From: Lachnospiraceae bacterium
GTDB taxonomy: Bacteria > Bacillota_A > Clostridia > Lachnospirales > Lachnospiraceae
Direction: 5' to 3'
NCBI GenBank assembly: GCA_003446335.1
Contig: DMAZ01000243.1
Coordinates: 1 to 7,129, forward strand
Length of the DNA: 7,129 nucleotides
Part shown: positions 1 to 6,178 of the stretch, piece after piece
Layout of the letters: every line of letters starts with the position of its first letter
Numbering within the stretch: the stretch's first letter is position 1
The notes under the pieces: model-generated
The model's input: the letters and a program-made list of their open reading frames with translations, nothing else
Database searches by the model: none
What the model was told of the DNA's origin: nothing
Position numbers and translations under genes: made by a program

Positions 1-522
1 CTCGACCTGGTCGAGGAGGAATGCAGGAAAGCCGGGGTCAACGTTGCTCTCTCCGAAGTATGGGCCAAGGGCGGAGAGGGCGGAATCGCTCTAGCAGAGC
101 AGGTCGTTTCTCTCTGCGATCAGAGCGAAAAAGAGAACCTTCGTGAGAAATTCACCTATGCTTATGAATCCGATATGACGATTCAGGAGAAACTGGACGC
201 ACTCGCAACAAAGATTTATCACGGCAACAAGGCGGTCCTCACACCGAATGCTCAGAAACAGGCAAAGCAGCTCACCGATCTCGGATTCGGCGGTATGCCG
301 ATCTGTGTTGCCAAAACTCAGTACAGCTTCAGCGATGATGCTTCCAAATTAGGCGCGCCTTCCGATTTCGACATCACTGTCAGAAATCTTAAGGTATCCG
401 CAGGAGCAGGTTTCATCGTTGCTCTTACCGGTGATATCATGACGATGCCCGGACTTCCTAAACACCCGGCAGCTGAGAAAATCGATATCGATATCAACGG
501 AAAAATTACAGGACTTTTCTAA
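1..522 (+). CDS. fhs: Formate-tetrahydrofolate ligase, C-terminal part (5' end outside window)
   Basis: This is the last 173 residues of formate-THF ligase (formyl-THF synthetase), normally about 555 residues, so roughly two thirds lies upstream of the window. The enzyme uses ATP to join formate to tetrahydrofolate, giving 10-formyl-THF in the cytoplasm. The frame is open from base 1 ([20 protein letters not shown]) and ends with TAA at 520-522; the first in-frame ATG, at 175, is internal. Family hallmarks are visible: [11 protein letters not shown] near the start, [11 protein letters not shown] in the middle, and [12 protein letters not shown] followed by [18 protein letters not shown] and the closing GLF. 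Nothing looks broken. It lies 46 bases before fchA, and the three folate genes form an obvious pathway set. Identification is from conserved motifs and is very secure. Confidence 0.97.
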   Translation, partial: LDLVEEECRKAGVNVALSEVWAKGGEGGIALAEQVVSLCDQSEKENLREKFTYAYESDMTIQEKLDALATKIYHGNKAVLTPNAQKQAKQLTDLGFGGMPICVAKTQYSFSDDASKLGAPSDFDITVRNLKVSAGAGFIVALTGDIMTMPGLPKHPAAEKIDIDINGKITGLF

Positions 523-568
523 ATCTCAGACGGGATATAAAGTAAAATCAGAAAGGATGGTTTAGCAT

Positions 569-1219
569 ATGATTTCCTATCGCAATCTAGGTATTGAAGA
601 TTATGTAAGTGAATTATCATCCGGAAAGCCTGTCCCGGGCGGCGGAGGAACAAGCGCGCTTGTAGGGGCTCTGGCTGTCGCTCTCTGTAAAATGGTCGGC
701 AATTTTACTCTCGGAAAGGCTAAATATGCTGACGTGCAGGATGATGTAAAAAAAATAATGCACGAGGCCGGGAAACTTCAGAACGAACTGCTCGAGCTCA
801 TCGACAGGGATCCTGAAGCGTTCGAACCACTCTCGAAAGCCTATGCGATGCCGAAGAACACGCCGGAGGAGATTGCCGAAAAAGAGCGTGTAATGGAGGA
901 ATGCCTTCACAAGGCAGCCGAGGTTCCGATTGCTGTCATGGATTGCGCGGCACAGGCACTCGATCTGATTGAAGAGATATTGGATAAGGGAACTCCTATG
1001 CTCATATCTGACACCGGATCGGCAGCTACGATCTGCAAAGCTGCGCTGGAAGCTGCTGCTCTTAATGTTGTAGCCAACACGCAGTATATGAAAGACAGAG
1101 AATACGCGCGCGGTCTTAATACGGATGTCGCCAGATTTCTGGCGGTTTATCAGGAGAAGGCGGATAAGATCTTCGATAAGACATACGGAATTCTTCTGAG
1201 AAACGGACTTGGCAGATAA
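569..1219 (+). CDS. fchA: Methenyltetrahydrofolate cyclohydrolase (FTCD_C / cyclodeaminase-like family)
   Basis: This 216-residue cytoplasmic protein belongs to the formiminotransferase-cyclodeaminase C-terminal family. As a stand-alone protein next to fhs and folD it is the FchA-type enzyme that interconverts 5,10-methenyl-THF and 10-formyl-THF. Family features are the N-terminal SGKPVPGGGGTSALVGALAVAL (glycine-rich turn at 23-27), Asp81 with nearby AF, and the helical ISDTGSAATICKAALEAAAL stretch (147-165), matching the usual S-D-x-G-x-A signature. Length fits a single-domain member; there is no fused formiminotransferase domain. The ATG at 569 is preceded by GAAAGGA at about 551-557. It sits 46 bases after fhs and 69 bases before folD, consistent with one transcript. 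A glutamate formiminotransferase partner (histidine breakdown) is not visible, so the one-carbon role is favoured over cyclodeaminase. Confidence 0.93.
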   Translation: MISYRNLGIEDYVSELSSGKPVPGGGGTSALVGALAVALCKMVGNFTLGKAKYADVQDDVKKIMHEAGKLQNELLELIDRDPEAFEPLSKAYAMPKNTPEEIAEKERVMEECLHKAAEVPIAVMDCAAQALDLIEEILDKGTPMLISDTGSAATICKAALEAAALNVVANTQYMKDREYARGLNTDVARFLAVYQEKADKIFDKTYGILLRNGLGR

Positions 1220-1288
1220 AATACCCACGATGAAGTACGAAGATCCAGTGTAAGAAAAATCAGTATATGATTTCTCCAGGAGGGCTGT

Positions 1289-2125
1289 ATGGCACAGATA
1301 CTTTCAGGCAAGGAAGTTGCCGCTGCAATAACCGAAAATACCCGCAGGAGAACAGATATCATGAGAGGAGCCGGTCAGCCGGCTTCTCTCAGAATTATCC
1401 GTGTTGGGGAAAAGAAGAGTGATCTTGCCTATGAGAGAGGCGTGAGAAAGCGCGCAGAGGAGGCAGGAATCGATCTGAGCGTGGATGCGCTGCCGACAGA
1501 TGCTCCGGAGAATTCCGTTGCGGAGGCTATTACGAAAGCCAATACGGATCCCACTGTCTGCGGCATTCTTCTGTTCCTTCCGCTGCCGAAACATCTGAAT
1601 GAGAAAAAGCTGATAAATCTTATCGCACCGGATAAAGATCTCGATGGTGCGACGGATACATCCATGCTTGGTGTCTATAAAGGTACGGGAGAAGGTTTCC
1701 CGCCCTGCACACCGGAAGCTGTCGTCCGTATTCTGGATCATTACGGGATCGATATCTGCGGAAAAGATATCGTGATCGTCGGACGGTCACCTGTCGTCGG
1801 CAAACCTCTTGCACAGATGCTGATCGCCGGAAATGCTACGGTCACAACATGTCATACCAAAACAGTCAATTTACCGGAAAAGACAAAACGGGCGGATATT
1901 CTGATCTCCGCAGCAGGACATCCGAATACGATTCGTGCCGAACATGTCCGGGAAGGTCAGATCGTAATCGATGTCGGAATAAATTTCAATGATGAGGGGA
2001 AAATGGTCGGAGATGTCGACTATGAAGCGGTAAGCAGAATCGTTTCAGCAATTACACCGGTCCCGGGCGGGGTCGGAAGTGTGACGAATGCAGTCTTGCT
2101 TTCACACATATGTTCAAAGCGATAA
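1289..2125 (+). CDS. folD: Methylenetetrahydrofolate dehydrogenase FolD, probably dehydrogenase-only
   Basis: This 278-residue cytoplasmic FolD oxidises 5,10-methylene-THF to 5,10-methenyl-THF with NAD(P). The folate domain has Tyr48 in SDLAYERG, GILLFLPLPKHL (92-103) and KDLDG with the catalytic-site Asp119. The Rossmann part carries GRSPVVGKPLAQML, and the end has the family signature TPVPGGVGSVT. In bifunctional FolD the tyrosine is followed by xxxK, and that lysine (E. coli Lys54, human Lys56) is needed for cyclohydrolase chemistry. Here the position is Val52. The glutamine of VQLPLP (E. coli Gln98, human Gln100) is Phe96. Both changes are typical of a clostridial FolD group. I infer that cyclohydrolase activity is lost and supplied by the neighbouring FchA. 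The ATG at 1289 has a strong AGGAGGG at 1278-1284. Intact, normal length. Confidence 0.96.
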   Translation: MAQILSGKEVAAAITENTRRRTDIMRGAGQPASLRIIRVGEKKSDLAYERGVRKRAEEAGIDLSVDALPTDAPENSVAEAITKANTDPTVCGILLFLPLPKHLNEKKLINLIAPDKDLDGATDTSMLGVYKGTGEGFPPCTPEAVVRILDHYGIDICGKDIVIVGRSPVVGKPLAQMLIAGNATVTTCHTKTVNLPEKTKRADILISAAGHPNTIRAEHVREGQIVIDVGINFNDEGKMVGDVDYEAVSRIVSAITPVPGGVGSVTNAVLLSHICSKR

Positions 2126-2126
2126 T
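2096..2126 (+). promoter_or_regulatory. Weak candidate promoter for the lectin-hydrolase gene
   Basis: TTGCTT (2096-2101) and GATAAT (2121-2126) lie inside the last codons of folD and could serve as -35 and -10 boxes. The 19-base spacer is longer than the preferred 17, so this is weak. If real, transcription would start near 2133, leaving a leader of about 20 bases with the ribosome site. Otherwise the gene is read through from folD. Confidence 0.2.
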
Positions 2127-2153
2127 GTGTTACGAAAGGGAAGGAAAGATACA

Positions 2154-4268
2154 ATGAGAAAAAGGATCATCTCAATTGCAATAGCCCTCGTGCTGTTCAT
2201 CTCCTTAATGTCTTCAATCGGAGCTGTTCCCGTAGCTGCCCAGACGGCTGTAACAACGCTCGCCACGGGTGACTATTATATTTATTCCGGTGTAGGGAGC
2301 GATAAGGTACTCGATGTTTACGGAGCTTCAAAGACCAGCGGATCCAATATCATCATCAGCAAATTCAACAAAAGCGCCTCTCAGGTATTCCGTGTCACGA
2401 ACATGGGGAACGGCGTCTATACAATAAAGAATAAAAATTCAGGTATGATGCTCGATGTCTATGCGGCTTCCACGGCATCCGGAACAAATGTATGGCAGTA
2501 TACGTCCAACAATTCAAATGCGCAGAAGTGGAAACTCACAACTTCGTCCAGATCCGGCTATTACACCGTTCAGTCAGCCATTTCTGCCAATGTTCTTGAC
2601 GTTTACGGGGCCTCCAACGTGGCCGGATCCAATGTGTGGGTCTACAGTTCCAATAATACCGCGGCCCAGCAGTGGAAATTTGTCAAGGCCGCGTCAGGCT
2701 CTTCTCAGCCGGCTCCGGTCACCAAGAAAGCAGCATTTGCCACAGGATATTATATGATCCGCTCAAAAGTTAATTCTTCCAGATACCTGGAAGTGGCCGG
2801 AGACTCCTTTGCCAACGGAGGGAATATTCAGCTCGGTCCTTCAGGTCAGCAGGCTGCAAGAATTTTCTACCTTACGAATCTCGGAAACGGAAATTACACG
2901 ATAGAAAGTGCTCTGTCCGGTAAAAAAATGGAGGTTGCCGGAGGGTCAACGGAGAACTTTACCAATATTCAACAGAATACGACAAACAGTTCTTCTGCCC
3001 AGAAATGGTATATATCAACGACCAGATCGGATGATTTTTATACAATTTCTTCCTCCATCAACCATAAAAAAGTGGTGGATGTCTATGGGGGAAATACAGG
3101 CATAGGCACCAATATCGATCTTTATTCCATGAACAGTACAGACGCACAGTATTTTAAGTTCGTCCGTGTGTCCTCTCCGTCGGTCACTATGCCGGAGGGT
3201 GTTTTCGTTCTTCGATCCTGTCTCGATAACAAATTTGTCGTATCGGTGCCCTCTAAGTCTGTCGGTAACAGCAAGAATGTAGCTCTCTACAGAAATTCCG
3301 GCAATAATTATCAGAAGTGGAGAATCACTTCTCTGGGCAGCGGAAATTACTATATCACGAACATGGGAAGCAAGCAGGTGCTTCATGTTTCCGGCGGACG
3401 TAAGGTCAACGGGACCAATGTTGTTCAATATACCTGGTTCAAGTCAAAGGCACAGGTGTGGAAGATAACAGGAAACCGGGGTATTTTCTGTTTCAGGAAT
3501 CTGGCGAGCGGACTGACAATGGATGTCGCGAACGGTACAGCTGTCAACAATGCAAATATTCAGGTGTATGAGGCCAATGGTTCAAGAGCCCAGAAATTCA
3601 GACTCGAGAATGTGACTTACACCGAGGCAGTTCCGAGAACGTCCGAGTATGTAGTAGATCCGGCTACGGGAAAGACATTCCGCGTACATCAGGAATTCCT
3701 GACGGATCCGGTCATGGGAGAGGATGTTACCGAGAGTGAATTCCTTGCGGCGGTCCTCTATACGGAAGCAGGTGACCAGGGTCTTTCCGGCATGATGATG
3801 GTCGGTTATGTCATTGAGAACCGACTCAGATCGGGAATTGAGGCTGCAAGAGCCGGACGATATGTAGAATATCCTGGTACACTTGATATTATGATCTATC
3901 ATTATCAGCAGTGGGAAGTTGCCCGGAACGGATCATTGACCAGAGTATTGAATGATATCGTTGCCGGGAATGCAGGTTATCTGACGAAAGCCAAATCTGC
4001 CGCTTCCAAAGTTCTGGCGAAACAGTCGATTACCCTGGAGACCAGCGCTACAGTCTATACCAGGACCGGTGAAGGTGTGAGTTCTATAAAGACTCTTCCG
4101 CAGGGGACCGTCATGAAAGGATCAGATTTCTTCTATAACTCCTTCATGACACCGAAAGCATGGAGCCGTTACGCAGCAACAAGAGCGAAATTCGCAACAT
4201 ACGGCGGCGGCAAGAATACGTTCCTCTATCGCGGTCATATCTTCTTCCTGGATGAAGAAGTCTGGTGA
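2154..4268 (+). CDS. Secreted protein: three ricin-type beta-trefoil lectin domains plus SleB/CwlJ-like cell-wall hydrolase domain
   Basis: Predicted 704-residue exported protein. Residues 1-29 are a signal peptide: MRKR, a hydrophobic core, and a likely cut after VPVAA. Nine repeats of about 47 residues follow, each with an LDVYGAS-like and a QxW/QxF motif. They group into three trefoils: about 37-180, 195-340 and 346-488. QxW-type sites include Q124/W126, Q172/W174, Q283/W285, Q387/W389 and Q434/W436. After a linker, residues about 520-704 resemble the SleB/CwlJ hydrolase fold: LYTEAGDQG with presumed catalytic Glu538, GMMMVGYVIENR, QQWEVARNGSL, DFFYNS and closing GHIFF. I infer carbohydrate binding coupled to peptidoglycan or spore-cortex cleavage outside the cell; the substrate is unknown. 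The start is ATG 2154 (AAGGAAAG at 2141-2148), since the upstream ATG at 2088 overlaps folD and would bury the signal peptide. No LPXTG or other anchor is visible. Confidence 0.87.
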   Translation: MRKRIISIAIALVLFISLMSSIGAVPVAAQTAVTTLATGDYYIYSGVGSDKVLDVYGASKTSGSNIIISKFNKSASQVFRVTNMGNGVYTIKNKNSGMMLDVYAASTASGTNVWQYTSNNSNAQKWKLTTSSRSGYYTVQSAISANVLDVYGASNVAGSNVWVYSSNNTAAQQWKFVKAASGSSQPAPVTKKAAFATGYYMIRSKVNSSRYLEVAGDSFANGGNIQLGPSGQQAARIFYLTNLGNGNYTIESALSGKKMEVAGGSTENFTNIQQNTTNSSSAQKWYISTTRSDDFYTISSSINHKKVVDVYGGNTGIGTNIDLYSMNSTDAQYFKFVRVSSPSVTMPEGVFVLRSCLDNKFVVSVPSKSVGNSKNVALYRNSGNNYQKWRITSLGSGNYYITNMGSKQVLHVSGGRKVNGTNVVQYTWFKSKAQVWKITGNRGIFCFRNLASGLTMDVANGTAVNNANIQVYEANGSRAQKFRLENVTYTEAVPRTSEYVVDPATGKTFRVHQEFLTDPVMGEDVTESEFLAAVLYTEAGDQGLSGMMMVGYVIENRLRSGIEAARAGRYVEYPGTLDIMIYHYQQWEVARNGSLTRVLNDIVAGNAGYLTKAKSAASKVLAKQSITLETSATVYTRTGEGVSSIKTLPQGTVMKGSDFFYNSFMTPKAWSRYAATRAKFATYGGGKNTFLYRGHIFFLDEEVW
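2304..3602 (+). repeat. Nine tandem ricin-type coding repeats (three beta-trefoils)
   Basis: Inside the secreted protein a unit of about 47 codons recurs nine times. The first motif of each unit reads LDVYGAS (residues 53-59), LDVYAAS (100-106), LDVYGAS (148-154), LEVAGDS (212-218), MEVAGGS (259-265), VDVYGGN (308-314), VSVPSKS (363-369), LHVSGGR (410-416) and MDVANGT (456-462). Each is followed by a Q-x-W/F site, except that the fourth has R-I-F. The first three units are also similar at DNA level (for example near 2311, 2451 and 2597), suggesting recent duplication of the N-terminal trefoil units. Confidence 0.85.
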
Positions 4269-4319
4269 TCTTTCGCAGGGGTTAAAAAGACCAAAACGTG
4301 AAGAGAGTGTGAAATAAAA

Positions 4320-4429
4320 GAAAGGACTGTCCACAGACGTCTGTCCCGTTATATAATGTGTCTTACGATGTTTTCGACATACATTCAAGACATGTATATA
4401 ATAGGAAAAGAAACTGTGGCAGTCCTTTC
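4320..4429. repeat. Nested inverted repeat of about 110 bases (possible miniature element or long terminator hairpin)
   Basis: The outer arms are 4320-4336 (GAAAGGACTGTCCACAG) and 4414-4429 (CTGTGGCAGTCCTTTC). They pair over 16 bp with one bulged T at 4330. Inside, 4349-4364 pairs with 4387-4401 over 14 bp with small bulges, leaving 12-base spacers on both sides. A perfect 12-base palindrome, ACAGACGTCTGT, sits at 4333-4344. The flanks are A-rich on the left and carry a T5 run (4433-4437) on the right. A transcript reading in from the lectin gene could therefore fold it as a terminator, and no other terminator is visible after that gene. The symmetry and size also suit a miniature inverted-repeat element; only copies elsewhere in the genome would show that. 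Confidence 0.75.
4374..4402 (+). promoter_or_regulatory. Sigma-A-type promoter for the MutS-like gene and rnhA
   Basis: TCGACA (4374-4379) matches the TTGACA -35 consensus at five of six bases. It is separated by exactly 17 bases from a perfect TATAAT (4397-4402). Predicted start near 4409, giving a leader of about 60 bases before the TTG start at 4469. The promoter lies in the loop and right arm of the inverted repeat, so only the outer right arm would appear in its transcript. It probably drives the MutS-like gene and rnhA together. Confidence 0.6.
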
Positions 4430-4456
4430 ATCTTTTTGTCACATAAAAATCTGAGA

Positions 4457-4463
4457 CCGGAGG
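4457..4463 (+). promoter_or_regulatory. Ribosome binding site deciding a TTG start at 4469
   Basis: CCGGAGG at 4457-4463 lies five bases before TTG 4469-4471. No comparable site precedes the in-frame GTG at 4358 (which lies inside the inverted repeat and upstream of the predicted transcription start) or the ATG at 4529. This fixes the start of the MutS-like protein just before its N-terminal membrane segment. Confidence 0.7.
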
Positions 4464-4468
4464 TCATT

Positions 4469-6160
4469 TTGGAATCGTATACAGCTATAATAATCATTGC
4501 CGCGCTGCTGGTCCTGACTGCAGCAATCATGATCATAAGAGAGAATAAAGAAAGCAGGAATCGCTTTATCGAAAGAACTGAAAAGAACTGGGGAAAACTG
4601 CCTAAAATAAAGCAGACCGCAGAAGAGAGCGAAAGTATAACACACTATTTCAGGGATCGGATCCTTGAACAGAAAAGCTTTTATGTGGATGATATAACCT
4701 GGAATGACTGTGATATGGACAGAATATTCAGGCAGATGAATTCCGCCCTCTCTTCACCCGGTGAAGATGTTCTGTACTATTGGCTGAGAACGCCGGTGGC
4801 AGAACCCGGGTTACTTGCGGAAAGGGAAAAGATAATATCTTACTACAGCAGTCATACAGACAGGCGCAGAAATATCCTTCGTATACTGAACGAAATCGGC
4901 CGGATGAAAAAGATGTCTGTCTATGATCATCTCAGAAGACTTCGTGAAGCGGAAAAAATAGGAAGCGGCAAATACATCGCCCTGTGCATTCTTATGGTCA
5001 TCGGGCTGGTCATGCTTTTTATTCATCCTGTCGCTGCACTGGCCGTCCTGATTCCGGTCGCTGCCATGAATATTTATGTCTATCTGAGGCAGAAGGACAG
5101 ACTTGGCATTTTCGTCAGAAGTTTTTCCTGTGTTCTTCGTCTGACGGAGGCAGCGGGAAAGCTGGCTTCCTGTAATGATGAGATAATCAATACTTATGCA
5201 GATGAACTGAAGGATCTTCGCAGAAAACTCAATTCTTTCGGCAGAGGTGCTTTTCTGGTCACGTCATCGGGTAATACCGGTACCGGAATGGGAGCTGCAC
5301 TTCTTGAATATCTCAAGATCCTGTTTCATCTGGACCTGATCAAATTCGATCAGATGATTGATGCTTACCGGGGGAATGAAGATGCCTGTATGCGTATTTT
5401 CGAGATAGCAGGTGAACTGGATGCTGCGATAGCAGTCGCATCTTACAGGGAATATCTCGGGACCTGGTGCAGGCCGGAACTCGTTGAAGATGACCATGGC
5501 TTTACCGAAGCACAGGATCTGTATCATCCGCTTTTAAAAGCTCCCGTTCCGGTCACATTCTCCATCAGGGGCGGAAATCTCATAACCGGATCCAATGCAT
5601 CAGGCAAGTCGACCTTTCTCAAGAGCACAGCCATCGCATCCATTCTGGCACAGAGTGTGAACACCGTTCCGGCAAAGTCATTCAGAGCGAGCAGGTATCG
5701 CATCTATACATCCATGGCACTTCGGGATGACATCGGCAGCGGTGAAAGTTATTTCATAGTTGAAATAAAGTCCCTGAAGAGAATACTGGATGCGGCTGAG
5801 GAAGAAGGATTGCCGGTGCTCGGTATCGTGGATGAAGTATTACGCGGGACGAATACTATAGAGAGAATTTCCGCATCCGCTCAGATCCTGAAAAGGCTTG
5901 CCGGGAAGAAAGCTGTGATCCTGGCAGCGACACATGATATAGAGCTTTCTTATATTCTGGAGGAAATCTATACGAATTATCATTTTACCGAGAAAATTGA
6001 AGGAAGTGATGTGGTATTTGACTACATGCTTCACAGCGGACGAGCCGTTTCCCGTAATGCTATAACCCTTCTTGAAGTCTGCGGCTATGGCAGCGATCTT
6101 GCCGGAGCTGCAAGAGAGCAGGCTGTCAGATTCGAGGAGACAGGAGAGTGGAAACTGTAA
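4469..6160 (+). CDS. Membrane-anchored MutS-like ATPase (MutS domain V family)
   Basis: Predicted 563 residues from a TTG start. The C-terminal third is a MutS-type ABC ATPase domain: Walker A TGSNASGKST (373-382, Lys380), DD at 420-421 followed by SYFIVE (427-432), Walker B with Asp455/Glu456 in IVDEVLRGTNTIER, and the switch histidine in AATHD (His489). The N-terminal mismatch-recognition and connector domains of MutS are absent. Instead there is a membrane segment at about 5-23 and a hydrophobic hairpin at about 168-206, between charged helical regions. Proteins of this layout are often labelled MutS-related and have no well-established role as far as I know. Mismatch repair by itself is unlikely, because the mismatch-binding part is missing and the protein should sit at the membrane. 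rnhA follows after 18 bases, so the two are probably co-transcribed from the promoter at 4374-4402. Confidence 0.88.
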   Translation: MESYTAIIIIAALLVLTAAIMIIRENKESRNRFIERTEKNWGKLPKIKQTAEESESITHYFRDRILEQKSFYVDDITWNDCDMDRIFRQMNSALSSPGEDVLYYWLRTPVAEPGLLAEREKIISYYSSHTDRRRNILRILNEIGRMKKMSVYDHLRRLREAEKIGSGKYIALCILMVIGLVMLFIHPVAALAVLIPVAAMNIYVYLRQKDRLGIFVRSFSCVLRLTEAAGKLASCNDEIINTYADELKDLRRKLNSFGRGAFLVTSSGNTGTGMGAALLEYLKILFHLDLIKFDQMIDAYRGNEDACMRIFEIAGELDAAIAVASYREYLGTWCRPELVEDDHGFTEAQDLYHPLLKAPVPVTFSIRGGNLITGSNASGKSTFLKSTAIASILAQSVNTVPAKSFRASRYRIYTSMALRDDIGSGESYFIVEIKSLKRILDAAEEEGLPVLGIVDEVLRGTNTIERISASAQILKRLAGKKAVILAATHDIELSYILEEIYTNYHFTEKIEGSDVVFDYMLHSGRAVSRNAITLLEVCGYGSDLAGAAREQAVRFEETGEWKL

Positions 6161-6178
6161 AGAAGCAGGAGGAAAAAT

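Noticed and set aside
617..1228. Open reading frame of 203 codons on the - strand opposite fchA
   Set aside because: It lies wholly against a clear fchA with intact family motifs, its translation resembles no protein I know, and no ribosome site supports it. It is a shadow of the coding strand.
1257..1273. Small hairpin AAATCA-GTATA-TGATTT before folD
   Set aside because: Six AT-rich pairs with no T-run directly after are too weak for a terminator, and it leaves the folD ribosome site free; probably chance.
2088..2153. Upstream ATG start for the lectin-hydrolase protein
   Set aside because: It would overlap folD by 38 bases, place 22 mostly polar and charged residues before a textbook signal peptide, and ignore the ribosome site at 2141-2148.
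4352..4357. Second TATAAT in the left arm of the inverted repeat
   Set aside because: The best upstream partner, TCCACA at 4330-4335, matches only four of six bases with a 16-base spacer. The TCGACA/TATAAT pair at 4374-4402 is clearly better.
4358..4468. GTG start giving a 600-residue MutS-like protein
   Set aside because: The GTG is inside the inverted repeat and upstream of the predicted transcription start, with no ribosome site. The extra 37 residues do not look like family sequence.
4469..6160. Canonical mismatch-repair MutS or MutS2
   Set aside because: Only the ATPase part matches. The mismatch-binding domains of MutS and the C-terminal Smr nuclease of MutS2 are missing, and hydrophobic segments are present.
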